Shown: one piece after another, positions 25,711-34,125 of the stretch
Layout: each line of letters begins with the position of its first letter
Numbering within the stretch: position 1 is the stretch's first letter
Assembly (NCBI RefSeq): GCF_003938655.1
Contig: NZ_RJJT01000005.1
Location: forward strand, 248,001 to 312,000
DNA from: Rhizobium pisi
GTDB lineage: Bacteria > Pseudomonadota > Alphaproteobacteria > Rhizobiales > Rhizobiaceae
Direction: 5' to 3'
Length of the DNA stretch: 64,000 bases
The notes under the pieces: generated by a model
Seen by the model: only the letters and a program-made list of their open reading frames with translations
Told to the model about the DNA's origin: nothing
Databases searched by the model: none
Translations under genes and position numbers: made by a program

Positions 25711-26350
25711 TTGCGTGCTCCCCAGAAGGTTTGCAACCCAACAGCCGCTGACATTATTCCTGTTCTCGCTTCATGTCATGATAAAAAACGCGTGTTTTCT
25801 CGATGAAAATAGTCTGATCTCTCATGATAATTCTTATAGTCTATAAGACATAGGCGAGATACAACTGAGCTCGCAGAGCATTTTGGAAAGCGTATCTATA
25901 AGGTTGTAATGGATCGACTTGCCGCTACGGAGTTTCCAGTCTTCGCCAAGTTCACGTATGGAAAGCGGCTCAACAAAACTTTCAAAGGCACTGAAAAGGC
26001 ACCCGATCTGCTACAGATCCATTCAGAAAATATCTGTTGAATATTACGAGCTGCCGATCGATTGGGCTTTGTGTCCCTACCTCAATTCAAATCCGTCGCA
26101 GACCTCGACAGCAAGGCGACGAACACGAAAAGCGACAAAAAGTCTGAGATCGCCGGTAACTCATTATGATTACTGAATAACTCCGCCCTATCGACGCATT
26201 AATGCCGGCTGCCACCTCAATCCAAATTAATCGGTCCCGAGCTTAGCCGAAATAGACATGAATCAATACTTCCCGGTGGTTTTGGCAATGCGTTGTCGGA
26301 CCGGACGGGTTTCAATCGTCCCTGGGTTAGCACGCCAAAGAGAGACGACC
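25711..26350. other. Gene-free, AT-rich intergenic region
   Basis: No frame here shows a recognisable protein. The stretch is clearly richer in A and T than its surroundings, especially 25770-25860, as expected for the promoter region of the LuxR-type gene. It contains a 17-base palindrome at 25832-25848. Confidence 0.5.
25832..25848. promoter_or_regulatory. 17-base palindrome, candidate operator
   Basis: TCTTATAG and CTATAAGA form a perfect 8 bp inverted repeat around a single T. It lies 122 bp upstream of the LuxR-type regulator's start, in the AT-rich region. LuxR-family dimers bind palindromes of this size, so autoregulation is possible. Confidence 0.45.
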
Positions 26351-26995
26351 ATGACCAACAGGATTACCCCACCATAACAGTCTTTGAACGGTCGCCCGAT
26401 GGCGGCCGGGGACTGGCGCGTGACATGCCCGTTCGCTGGGCGCTCGAAGAAGTGGAACAGTCTTACGAGGTTCGCCTTGTTTCGTTCAAAGCGATGAAGG
26501 AGCCGGCGCACCGCGCGCTTCAGCCTTTCGGGCAAATCCCGACCTATGAGGAAGGCGATCTCGCCCTGTTCGAGTCAGGGGCGATCGTGTTCCATATCGC
26601 AGAGCACCATACAGGCCTCCTGCCACACGATGCGAATGCCCGAGCACGCGCGATCACCTGGATGTTCGCTGCGCTCAACACGATGGAGCCGCCGATCATC
26701 AACCGCGGCTCCGACGAGCCTTGGTACGAGCAGCGCCGGCCTCTCGTCGAGGTAAGGATCCGTGATCGACTGGGTGACCTTTCCAGTCGGCTTGGTGATT
26801 GCCGACTGGCTCGACGGTGCCTTCACCGCCGGCGACTTGATGATGGTGTCGGTGCTGCGCAGGTTGAAAAGATCGGGCATGCTGGATGAATATCCGAACC
26901 TCTTTGCCTATGTCGCCCGCGGCGAAGCGCGGCCAGCCTTCGAGCGTGCTTTCGATGCTCAGTTGGCGGTTTTCACCGCCGCATCGACCGGCTGA
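26351..26995 (+). pseudogene. Glutathione S-transferase with two frameshifts
   Basis: The protein starts MTNRIT, then needs one added base in the C-run at 26367-26370 to continue as TITVFERSPDGGRGLARDM. The middle carries GQIPTYEEGDLALFESGAI, the glutathione site with the usual E-S pair. A second slip, one extra base near 26801, separates DRLGDLSSRLGD from ADWLDGAFTAGDLMMVSVL; the C-terminal frame ends at 26995. The two lesions restore each other's frame only in part, so no full GST can be made unless the reading contains errors. Confidence 0.78.
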
Positions 26996-27054
26996 GATCC
27001 ATCGGAGGCTCGCAGTCGTTTTGCGAGATTTGTTCGGTTGATGGGTGGTGATCC

Positions 27055-28143
27055 CTAGCTGTGCATGAAGCCCAGAATGTCGTCGACAAGAGCCGAATGG
27101 GCGTCGGTAAGGTTGCCCTCTCCGCTATGCCCCCCGATCCCGGCCAGCTGGAGTGCATGCTGGTCGTAGAGAACATGATCGATCTGTTGGGCATCTGCCG
27201 TCCCACCGGCGGGAACGGCAAGGTTGATGGGATGGAAATAGGCGAAATTGATGTCGACCATGCTGCCGGTCGACGATCCGACCCCGCCGCCTCCGCCCGC
27301 ATGGTTGCCGGTAAAAATCGTGTCCGACGACAGGTTGAAGCCACCGCCATTGCCGCCGATGCCCGCGATCTGCACAGCGCCTTGATCGAAAATGACATTG
27401 TTTGTCTGATGGGCCTCCGCCGAGCCGCCCGCGGCGCCGACGGCGATGTTGATCGGTGAGAAGATGGCGATACTCACGTCGACCATAGCGCCGACGAAAT
27501 ACCCATCGCCGCCGTGGCCCGCGTAATAGTCACCGGTCAATGTCAGCGACGTTCCCTGGCTCATCGGCGTGCCATGACCCGCGACGTTATGGTCTCCGCC
27601 CGAGCCGCCCATGCCGCCCATCTGGGTTGCGCCCTGCAGGAACAGGGCGTTGTTCGATTGGTCGGCGTGAGCCTCCGAGCCAGGGCCTGCAGCCACGGCC
27701 GTATTGACGGGGGCAAACAGCGCGACTTCGGTGCTGACGAGCCCGCCATAGAAGAGGCCATTGCCGCCGGAGCCGGCATGGCTGCCGCCATCGCCGCTGC
27801 CGATGGCAACATTGCCGCTTCCACCATTCCCGCCTATCCCGGCCATTTCGGTGGGATGCTGATTGATGAGCGCATCGTTGCCCTGGAGTGCTTCGGCACT
27901 GGAATGAGGTCCTGCCATGGCGGCATTGGACGGCATGAAGACGGCCAACGCGTTGCTGCTGATCACGCCTTCGCTTATTCCATCGCCACCGCTGCCGGCG
28001 GAACTATAGTTTGGACCGGAAGCGACATCCAATGGAAGCCAGGTCGGCACCAATGCCAGATGCCCCGCAGCCAGGTTGGAGGCGAGGTGTTGATCGGTGC
28101 CTGCCTTGGGCAGGTCTTCCATTGAGGGACGAGTTTCCGCCAT
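27055..28143 (-). CDS. Glycine-rich protein with four long repeats, putative type I secretion cargo
   Basis: After a 47-residue leader this 362-residue protein consists of four imperfect repeats of 74-85 residues. Each starts AGxGGxG, has a hydrophobic strand of the AxFxPxNxAV type, then a Gln/Asn-rich strand and a G-rich end like QMxGxGGxGGxxN. There are no RTX nonapeptides, no Sec signal and almost no Cys. The start ATG 28143 has GGAGAC six bases upstream; the frame is also open to 28221. A shorter relative and a type I exporter lie divergently downstream, which suggests secretion. I know of no described function. Confidence 0.75.
   Translation of the reverse strand: MAETRPSMEDLPKAGTDQHLASNLAAGHLALVPTWLPLDVASGPNYSSAGSGGDGISEGVISSNALAVFMPSNAAMAGPHSSAEALQGNDALINQHPTEMAGIGGNGGSGNVAIGSGDGGSHAGSGGNGLFYGGLVSTEVALFAPVNTAVAAGPGSEAHADQSNNALFLQGATQMGGMGGSGGDHNVAGHGTPMSQGTSLTLTGDYYAGHGGDGYFVGAMVDVSIAIFSPINIAVGAAGGSAEAHQTNNVIFDQGAVQIAGIGGNGGGFNLSSDTIFTGNHAGGGGGVGSSTGSMVDINFAYFHPINLAVPAGGTADAQQIDHVLYDQHALQLAGIGGHSGEGNLTDAHSALVDDILGFMHS
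27058..28002 (-). repeat. Four tandem protein-level repeats (about 75 residues each)
   Basis: In coding order the units are 27778-28002, 27523-27777, 27301-27522 and 27058-27300. Shared positions are AGxGGxG, a central PxNxAV or PSNAAM, an NN or ND pair followed by a D/N-Q-x-A strand, and AGIGGNGG. Unit 2 carries a Ser/Thr-rich insertion before the next unit. The DNA is diverged, so these are old duplications. Confidence 0.78.
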
Positions 28144-28714
28144 TACTGTCTCCATTTCGCGGTCAACCGAACGTCCACCGAGCGTGTGGCGCGATGCCTG
28201 AATTGCTCGGGCATTGTGCATCTGAACGCAGGAAAAGCAGAGCCTGCAATTCGTCTACATCTGGTCGGCTAGTGCTGTAGCCATTTGGCTGTCATGGCCG
28301 CAGCGACCGTCGTGCAAGTTTGCGAGCATGACATCCGTCTGCGGGTTAGAGGCCCTGCATCTTGCACCCTCGTTGTTCGCGGCGAGTGACGAAAGTTATC
28401 GGCCCCAGGCAGGGTCTCCCTCGCCAGGCACAGCCCGATCAGAATCCCGGAAAACGGCGCTGCTTCAACGAAGTAGCAGGCATGGTCATGCTATCCGGCG
28501 CCAAATCACTTCGTGCTAATCCAAAATAATTCTCTGTCACCTCCAAGTATACATCCGAAAGAGCGTCGCCGAATATCTAGATGGTTCATAGATTAAATCG
28601 CAGGCAATATTCCACTGCGGTTGTATTGGCTGGCGGTGACATCTGAATACCCACGCCGTAAGGGGACGCCGTAAAAAAGAACACGGACGAAACGAAGTAG
28701 AAGGAGCGACATCA
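28144..28714. promoter_or_regulatory. Divergent intergenic region of the glycine-rich genes
   Basis: The 571 bp separate the starts of the two glycine-rich genes, which point away from each other. I see no convincing gene. The part from 28500 to 28640 is AT-rich and is probably where the plus-strand promoter lies. I found no strong palindrome. Confidence 0.5.
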
Positions 28715-29284
28715 ATGCCTATTCCACAAATATCTGACACGATCTATCTCCATAACCCGGATGCAGGCGACGCGAATGCCGGCAACGGCGGCGATGGCAT
28801 CAATCATGGTAACATTGACTACAACCCGGTTGCCTATGTGGACCCCGTGCAAACGGTCGACGGGGCATCTACCCATCTGCACAACGGCGATCACGTTTGG
28901 CAGACCGCAGATTGGGACGCCGGCGGTGGCGGAGCCGGTGGCTACAGCCAGGCACAGAATGGCTTCCTGGCATCGCTCACTAGCGGCGCCGGCGGCGCGG
29001 GCGGAAGCGCCCACTCCAACGGTGATCAAGAAAACACGAGCGGCGGCGACACGGCTACGGTGAATGCGGCTACAACAGGGACACAATATACGCAGCTCAT
29101 GGCCGATCAGCATGCCACCATCCTCGCAGGCGTCGGCGGCAACGGCGGCAACGGCAACATGGCTCGGGGCGGAGATATCGCGTCAGCGTTGGTTCACACG
29201 GATCCCGAAACGACGACGGTGAACAATTCTCTCGATCATTTCATAAATGCCTTCGGCCATATCGACGTCAGCCATCTCGGCTGA
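28715..29284 (+). CDS. Short glycine-rich protein, putative type I secretion cargo
   Basis: The 189-residue protein has AAGGAG eight bases before its ATG. Near the N-terminus AGNGGDGINHGNIDYNPVAYV matches the beginning of the repeats in the divergent protein at 27055-28143. Near the C-terminus DQHATILAGVGGNGGNGNM matches their ends. It is therefore one repeat unit split by a Gly/Ser/Asn-rich insert. It has no Sec signal and no Cys. The type I ABC exporter gene follows after a stem-loop, in the same direction, which makes this the likely dedicated cargo. Confidence 0.72.
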   Translation: MPIPQISDTIYLHNPDAGDANAGNGGDGINHGNIDYNPVAYVDPVQTVDGASTHLHNGDHVWQTADWDAGGGGAGGYSQAQNGFLASLTSGAGGAGGSAHSNGDQENTSGGDTATVNAATTGTQYTQLMADQHATILAGVGGNGGNGNMARGGDIASALVHTDPETTTVNNSLDHFINAFGHIDVSHLG

Positions 29285-29298
29285 TGAACTCAGACCCT

Positions 29299-29328
29299 GA
29301 GGGTCGCCGGTTTCGGCTGGCGGCCCTC
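29299..29328 (+). terminator. Stem-loop between cargo and exporter genes
   Basis: GAGGGTCGCC pairs with GGCGGCCCTC (one G-U pair) around a small loop, 14 bases after the cargo stop. There is no T-run, so it may be a partial terminator or an mRNA-stabilising hairpin that keeps cargo expression above that of the exporter. Confidence 0.5.
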
Positions 29329-29390
29329 CTGAATTGCTGACCCAGCACGCAGTCTTTTCTCGTCAGTCTCAAATGCAGCGAGATCTGATA

Positions 29391-31106
29391 ATGACAACGA
29401 TTTCCATAAAGCCATTGCGCCCGCAGACACAGCTCGTTGTCGCGCTCCGAGCCTGTGCCGGAGCCTTCGGATTGGTCTTTCTCTATAGCTGCGGCTACAA
29501 TCTCTTTCTTCTGGCGCCGTCCATCTATCTCCTGCAGATCTATGACAGGGTCCTGTCGAGCAGAAGCGCCGACACGCTCCTGATGCTGACGATGATCATC
29601 GCCGTCGCCGTGGTGGTCGGGTCCTTGCTGGATATCGTGCGCAGGGCAGCTCTTTCGCGCATCGGCAGTTGGCTGGACCACAGGCTGCGCCCTATGGTGC
29701 TCACCGCATCATTCGAATATGCCACGCGCGCCGATACGGGAGCCGCTACGGAGTGCTACAGGGACCTGGCTACATTACGCCAGTTTCTCGATTCACCGGC
29801 AAGCTCGCTTTTTTTTGACGTTCCCTGGGCGCCGGTCTTCCTGCTCCTGCTGTTTCTCGTTCATCCGCTGCTTGGGACCATCGGTCTTCTGAGCGCACTT
29901 GCACTTCTGCTGTTTGCGTTCCTGACGGAACTGGCGACGCGGGAACCGCTTGCCCATGCCAATCTTGCCCTTTCGATGAGCTATCTCAGGTTCGCGACCG
30001 CTCTCAAAAACATCGAGGTCATCCGGGCAATGGGCATGCAGGATGGCGCAGCGCAGATCGTCTATCGCGATGCGGAAATGGCAAGAAGGGCGCAGGACAT
30101 TGCGATGCGTCGCACGGAGATCATTATTGGTTTCTCCAAATCGATCCGCACGCTTGCGCAGATCCTCATGATGGGATCGGCGACATGGTTGGTGCTCATA
30201 AACAGCGGCAGTCCCGGGATCATCTTCGTTGCGAGCCTGCTGCTCGGGCGCGGGCTTGCGCCCATCGAGGGCGCGATAGGTGCATGGCGCTCCTTTACCT
30301 TCGCGCGCAATGCCTTCCGTCGCTTGAACAGAATGCTGATCGCAGTTGCATCGGAACGCGACGGCCGAATGGTGCCGATACCGGAACCCAATGGCCTCGT
30401 TCTCGATAACGTCAGCTATGTCAGGCCATTCGCCAATCGACCGATATTGACAGGCATCAACTTGCGCCTCGCGCCAGGCGATTGCGTGGCGGTCATCGGC
30501 CCATCGGGATCGGGAAAATCGACGCTCGGTCGCGTCATCGCAGGCGTTGTGCAGGCAACGAGCGGATGCGCTCTTCTTGGCGGGGTGGATATCTCGGCTC
30601 TGCGCCTTTGCGGGGGGACTCGCCATGTCGGATACCTGCCGCAGGACATCGAACTCTTCGGCGGAGCAATCAAGGATGTGATCGGCCGGCTGGACGGAGG
30701 AGATCCCGGGAAAGCGATCGACGCCGCGAAGCTGGTGGGATTGCACGAAGCGATCATGCGGCTGCCCCAGGGCTATGAGACCGATATCGGTGAAGGTGGA
30801 AACCTGCTCCTTCGAGCACAGCGCCAACAGCTGGGACTGGCACGGGCGGCCTATGGAAATCCATCACTTGTCGTTCTCGACGATCCGAATTCGAGCCTGG
30901 ATTATGACGGCGAACGCATGCTGTTCAGGGCGATCGAGCGCATGAAATCCAGGGGGATGACCGTCGTTATCATAACGCACCGGATGGGGATCCTGCCTGT
31001 TACCAACAAGATTGCCATCATGCGTGACGGGACGGTGGCCGCCTTCGGCGACAGCGAGCGGATTTATGAAACCTATCTCCAACCGCCGGCTCGAACAGGA
31101 ACATAG
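29391..31106 (+). CDS. Type I secretion ABC exporter (PrtD family) with degenerate signature motif
   Basis: About six membrane segments (residues 20-300) precede a nucleotide-binding domain. The N-terminal NLFLLAPSIYLLQIYDRVL (19 residues) is typical of PrtD/PrsD exporters. Walker A GPSGSGKST, Q-loop GYLPQDIELF and H-loop VIITHRM are intact. The ABC signature LSGGQ is replaced by LLRAQ at residues 473-477 (30807-30821). The Walker B glutamate is Asp (D498, LDDPNSSLD). One composite site may therefore be weak. ATG 29391 is taken as the start; 29373 is possible. The HlyD-type adaptor gene follows after 14 bp. Confidence 0.87.
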   Translation: MTTISIKPLRPQTQLVVALRACAGAFGLVFLYSCGYNLFLLAPSIYLLQIYDRVLSSRSADTLLMLTMIIAVAVVVGSLLDIVRRAALSRIGSWLDHRLRPMVLTASFEYATRADTGAATECYRDLATLRQFLDSPASSLFFDVPWAPVFLLLLFLVHPLLGTIGLLSALALLLFAFLTELATREPLAHANLALSMSYLRFATALKNIEVIRAMGMQDGAAQIVYRDAEMARRAQDIAMRRTEIIIGFSKSIRTLAQILMMGSATWLVLINSGSPGIIFVASLLLGRGLAPIEGAIGAWRSFTFARNAFRRLNRMLIAVASERDGRMVPIPEPNGLVLDNVSYVRPFANRPILTGINLRLAPGDCVAVIGPSGSGKSTLGRVIAGVVQATSGCALLGGVDISALRLCGGTRHVGYLPQDIELFGGAIKDVIGRLDGGDPGKAIDAAKLVGLHEAIMRLPQGYETDIGEGGNLLLRAQRQQLGLARAAYGNPSLVVLDDPNSSLDYDGERMLFRAIERMKSRGMTVVIITHRMGILPVTNKIAIMRDGTVAAFGDSERIYETYLQPPARTGT

Positions 31107-31120
31107 GGAAGGACGTTGCC

Positions 31121-32563
31121 GTGACCGTTGTTCAATTGAACCCAACGCCGGCGAGAATTTCAGATTCGTCAGGGGGTCAGCGGTTGGCTCAACAACCGAC
31201 GTCGACATCCAGGCGACAGACGGTATATTTACCGGTGATCGAGTCAAAACAGCGCGGCCCCGCCGCCCCTTCGCCCATGCCGGGGCTCAGAGGCGTTGTC
31301 TGGATGGGCAACCTGTTGATCCTGGTCTTCATCGTCGGATTGGGGATCTGGTCGGTTCTGGCGCCGCTGAAAAGCGCTGCGATCGCATCGGGCATCATTG
31401 AACCGGAAACCAGCCGCAAGACCATTCAGCATCTGGAAGGCGGGATCGTGCGACGGATCCTCGTCAAAAACGGCGATGCCGTCATGGCCGGGCAAATCGT
31501 CATCGAGCTCGACGATACGAAGTCTCGCTCAGAGCGCGACAGCATTCAAGGGCAACTTTGGGAGGCCGAAGGAAGCCGCGCTCGCCTGGCTGCGGAGCAG
31601 ACGGGCGGCGACCATGTCGCCTATCCCGGCAATCTCAGGGCAGCCATGGCCAAATATCCCTTGGTCGGCGCGATTCTGATCGGGCAACAGAAAATCTTCG
31701 AAGCCCGTCGCCAGGTCATGCAGGCGGAAATTCAGATCGCCAATGAAAAAATCGCGCAGGTGCGGCAGGAAATCGTCGGACTTGGCGCGCAGAAGGCGGC
31801 GCTGGCCGACAGGGCCGCGATCTCGCGGCAGGAACTGGATCAGGTTACCGCCCTTACCGCCAAAGGACTGGAAACAAGAAGCAGGCTTCTCAACCTCCAG
31901 CGGGAAAAGGCAGACTTGGATGGCCAGCAGGGTGAAGTGGACGCGCAGATCTCCCGCGCCTACCAGGTGATCAGCGGGTCACAGGCCGATCTCGCAAAGC
32001 TTGAGAGCGACCGGTTGAGCGAAGTCGCCCAAGGCATGCGCGAGACGGAAAGCCGGATCATGCAACTGCGCGAGCGCTTGCGGGCGATCGACGACCAGCT
32101 TTCAAGGACCTATATCCGCGCTCCCGACGATGGAACGATCATGAACCTGCGCATCCACACGTCAGGTGGGGTGATCGGCGCGGGCGAACCGCTCGTCGAT
32201 CTCTTGCCACGCACCGATCGCCTTATCGTGTCTGCCCACGTCAGGCCTGAGGACATCAATCTCGTCCGTGCGGGGCTCGAGGCGCAGGTTCACCTCCTTC
32301 CATACAATCAGCGGCGCGTTCCTCTCCTGAAGGGCCGGGTCGAGTATGTTTCGGCGGACCGTCTCATCGATCCGCAGAGCGGCCAACCCTATTTTGCCGC
32401 GACGATCCGTGTCACGGACGAGCGGCTGGCGAAAATGAAGGATGTCGAACTGGTTGCGGGCATGCCCGCGCAGACACTGATCGAAACGGGCCAAAGCAGC
32501 GTGGCGCTCTATGCCATCAGACCACTCCTCGACAGTTTCAACAGAGCATTTCGCGAGGACTGA
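31121..32563 (+). CDS. HlyD-family type I secretion adaptor
   Basis: A GTG start has AAGGA upstream. A disordered cytoplasmic tail is followed by one membrane span at about residues 60-80 (NLLILVFIVGLGIWSVLAPL). A first lipoyl half-motif (IVRRILVKNGDAVMAGQ) follows, then a long coiled-coil hairpin at about 140-300. The second lipoyl half is IRAPDDGTIMNLRIHTSGGV and the C-terminal beta-barrel VEYVSADRLIDPQSG. It links the ABC exporter to a TolC-like outer-membrane channel, which is not encoded here. The length of 480 is normal. Confidence 0.88.
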   Translation: MTVVQLNPTPARISDSSGGQRLAQQPTSTSRRQTVYLPVIESKQRGPAAPSPMPGLRGVVWMGNLLILVFIVGLGIWSVLAPLKSAAIASGIIEPETSRKTIQHLEGGIVRRILVKNGDAVMAGQIVIELDDTKSRSERDSIQGQLWEAEGSRARLAAEQTGGDHVAYPGNLRAAMAKYPLVGAILIGQQKIFEARRQVMQAEIQIANEKIAQVRQEIVGLGAQKAALADRAAISRQELDQVTALTAKGLETRSRLLNLQREKADLDGQQGEVDAQISRAYQVISGSQADLAKLESDRLSEVAQGMRETESRIMQLRERLRAIDDQLSRTYIRAPDDGTIMNLRIHTSGGVIGAGEPLVDLLPRTDRLIVSAHVRPEDINLVRAGLEAQVHLLPYNQRRVPLLKGRVEYVSADRLIDPQSGQPYFAATIRVTDERLAKMKDVELVAGMPAQTLIETGQSSVALYAIRPLLDSFNRAFRED

Positions 32564-32570
32564 GACGGTG

Positions 32571-32843
32571 ATGGGCAAGAGAAAATTCGACGACGACCAG
32601 ATTACGGGCATTCTGAAAGAGCACCAGGCCGGGGTGACGGTGGCGGACGTTTGCCACAGGTACGGCATCAGCGAGCCGACTTTCTATCGGTGGCAATCGC
32701 TGAAGTACGGAAATGTCGGCCTCTATGCCAGAAGGGTGAAAGCGCTGGAGGAAGAGAACCAGAAGCTCAAGAAGCTTTTGGCCGAAGCCATGCTCTCAGC
32801 GGCGACGCTGAGCGAGATGCTGGCGAAGACTTCCAAAGGGTGA
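32571..32843 (+). pseudogene. IS3-family OrfA (helix-turn-helix) remnant
   Basis: The 90-residue product begins MGKRKFDDDQITGILKEHQ and contains VADVCHRYGISEPTFYRWQ and a leucine-zipper-like EEENQKLKKLLAEAML. This is OrfA of the IS407/IS911-type IS3 elements. OrfB (the catalytic integrase) is missing; by 32904 the sequence is a GNAT gene. The remnant starts seven bases after the adaptor's stop, so the insertion may have removed the natural downstream end of the secretion operon. Confidence 0.8.
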
Positions 32844-32903
32844 AACCAGCCTTCCGGCTCTGTGTATCAGGAGCGCGGCTCGAAAAGTCGCACCGTGCCG
32901 GGG

Positions 32904-33761
32904 TCAGCCGAGCGCGTGTCCGGCCAATGCGTATATTTTCGGCGTGCCGGCGGTGTGGCGATCTCGGACTGCCAGCCACGGGCGGCCGCGCGACATGGTG
33001 GTGACGGTATCGAAAACGGAAAGGCCGCAACGGGAGAGGAAGTCGGAAAAGGCTCCGCTTTTTTCGCGCGTGTCGAGCCGCAGGAACTTGCCCGCGTGCT
33101 CGGCGACGTGCGGGCGGATGACGGCGATGGCGTCAGCGTCGCTGGCTGCCGCAACCGGGCCGATGACCTGCCCGCGGCCGAACCGTCGACAGAAGGAGAA
33201 GGCTTCGATTTTTCCGTTGCGGACTAACCCGAAGCCGCTGGACGAGGGAAGGATTCGGCTGAGAAGTGCGGTGCGATCGGCACCGAAGGCCTCTTTGTCC
33301 AAGGCGGCAATGGCCGCGAGATCGGAGATATCGAGCGCCCGAAGTTCGGCGCCGGGCGGTGTTTCCGCGGGAGGGGCAGAGATAGCCTCGCCCTGACATT
33401 GGGAGACGACGGCCTCGGTGGTGAAGTCGAGCGACCGATAAAGGCGCCGCGCTGCCCGCGTGGCATTGAGACCCAGATTGCACTGGGGAACCTGGGTAAG
33501 AACGTGGTCCATCAGCCATTGGCCGGCGCCCTGGGCCTGCAGGCGCGGTGAGGTGATGACGAGCCCGATTGTGGCGAAATCCTCGCCATAGGGAAACCAC
33601 ATGGCCGATCCCAAAACGCGCCCGACCTCGTCAAGCGCCACGACACCCTTGCCGAGTTCGCGCGCAAATTGCCAGTCGTCGGCGCGGTGCGGCCAGCCGA
33701 CGCCGATCGACAGGGCATGCAACTGTTCGAGATCGACCGTATTGATGTCGGCGATGCGCAT
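32904..33761 (-). CDS. Tandem-domain GNAT N-acetyltransferase (paralogue 1)
   Basis: The N-terminal GNAT domain contains VGWPHRADDWQ and the acetyl-CoA strand IGLVITSPRLQAQGAGQWL. A second, weaker domain follows (GFGLVRNGKIEAFSF). It is a clear paralogue of the protein at 43048-43884, with the same architecture and motifs. ATG 33761 is the chosen start; no strong ribosome site is visible. It is divergent from the ArgE-like deacetylase gene. An acetylation/deacetylation pair acting on one amine substrate is a reasonable inference. Confidence 0.78.
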   Translation of the reverse strand: MRIADINTVDLEQLHALSIGVGWPHRADDWQFARELGKGVVALDEVGRVLGSAMWFPYGEDFATIGLVITSPRLQAQGAGQWLMDHVLTQVPQCNLGLNATRAARRLYRSLDFTTEAVVSQCQGEAISAPPAETPPGAELRALDISDLAAIAALDKEAFGADRTALLSRILPSSSGFGLVRNGKIEAFSFCRRFGRGQVIGPVAAASDADAIAVIRPHVAEHAGKFLRLDTREKSGAFSDFLSRCGLSVFDTVTTMSRGRPWLAVRDRHTAGTPKIYALAGHALG

Positions 33762-34125
33762 CTCGAAGCTGTCGACCAGTCTCGATTTCCCAGCGACCAC
33801 GCGATTCCTCCAAAATTGATCCCCATGGCAACGCCGGCCAGGATAACATCCCGACGCCCCCTCCAACCAGATTAGGGGAAAGCGGTCAGCAGAAATCGCT
33901 GGTCAAACCCATTCCGGCGCAACAATCAACCAAATCGCCCTGGCTTTCGGCATCTAAAGCCTCGCGTCTTGGAAAAGATTCCAGTCGGCGGTGTCGCCAT
34001 TCACTCAAGAGGTTGGGAATGTCTTCTCCCGTCAGCGTTGCACGCCGTTTCAGGACCGCGCCGGATGCTTCCGGTGTCGGTGGCCGTGTCGAGGTTACCG
34101 GGCCGGACATGCCAGGGGGATACAC
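33762..34125. promoter_or_regulatory. Divergent intergenic region before the catabolic island
   Basis: No recognisable gene lies in these 364 bp. They must hold the promoters of the GNAT gene (leftward) and of the deacetylase-led operon (rightward). I saw no distinctive operator. Confidence 0.4.

Noticed and set aside
25919..26176. Plus-strand frame of 85 codons in the AT-rich region
   Set aside because: No ribosome site, a serine/arginine-rich composition without motif, and AT-rich control DNA; treated as chance.
27058..28002. Possible RTX toxin repeats
   Set aside because: The glycine-rich units lack the GGxGxDxUx nonapeptide spacing, so calcium-binding RTX is not supported.
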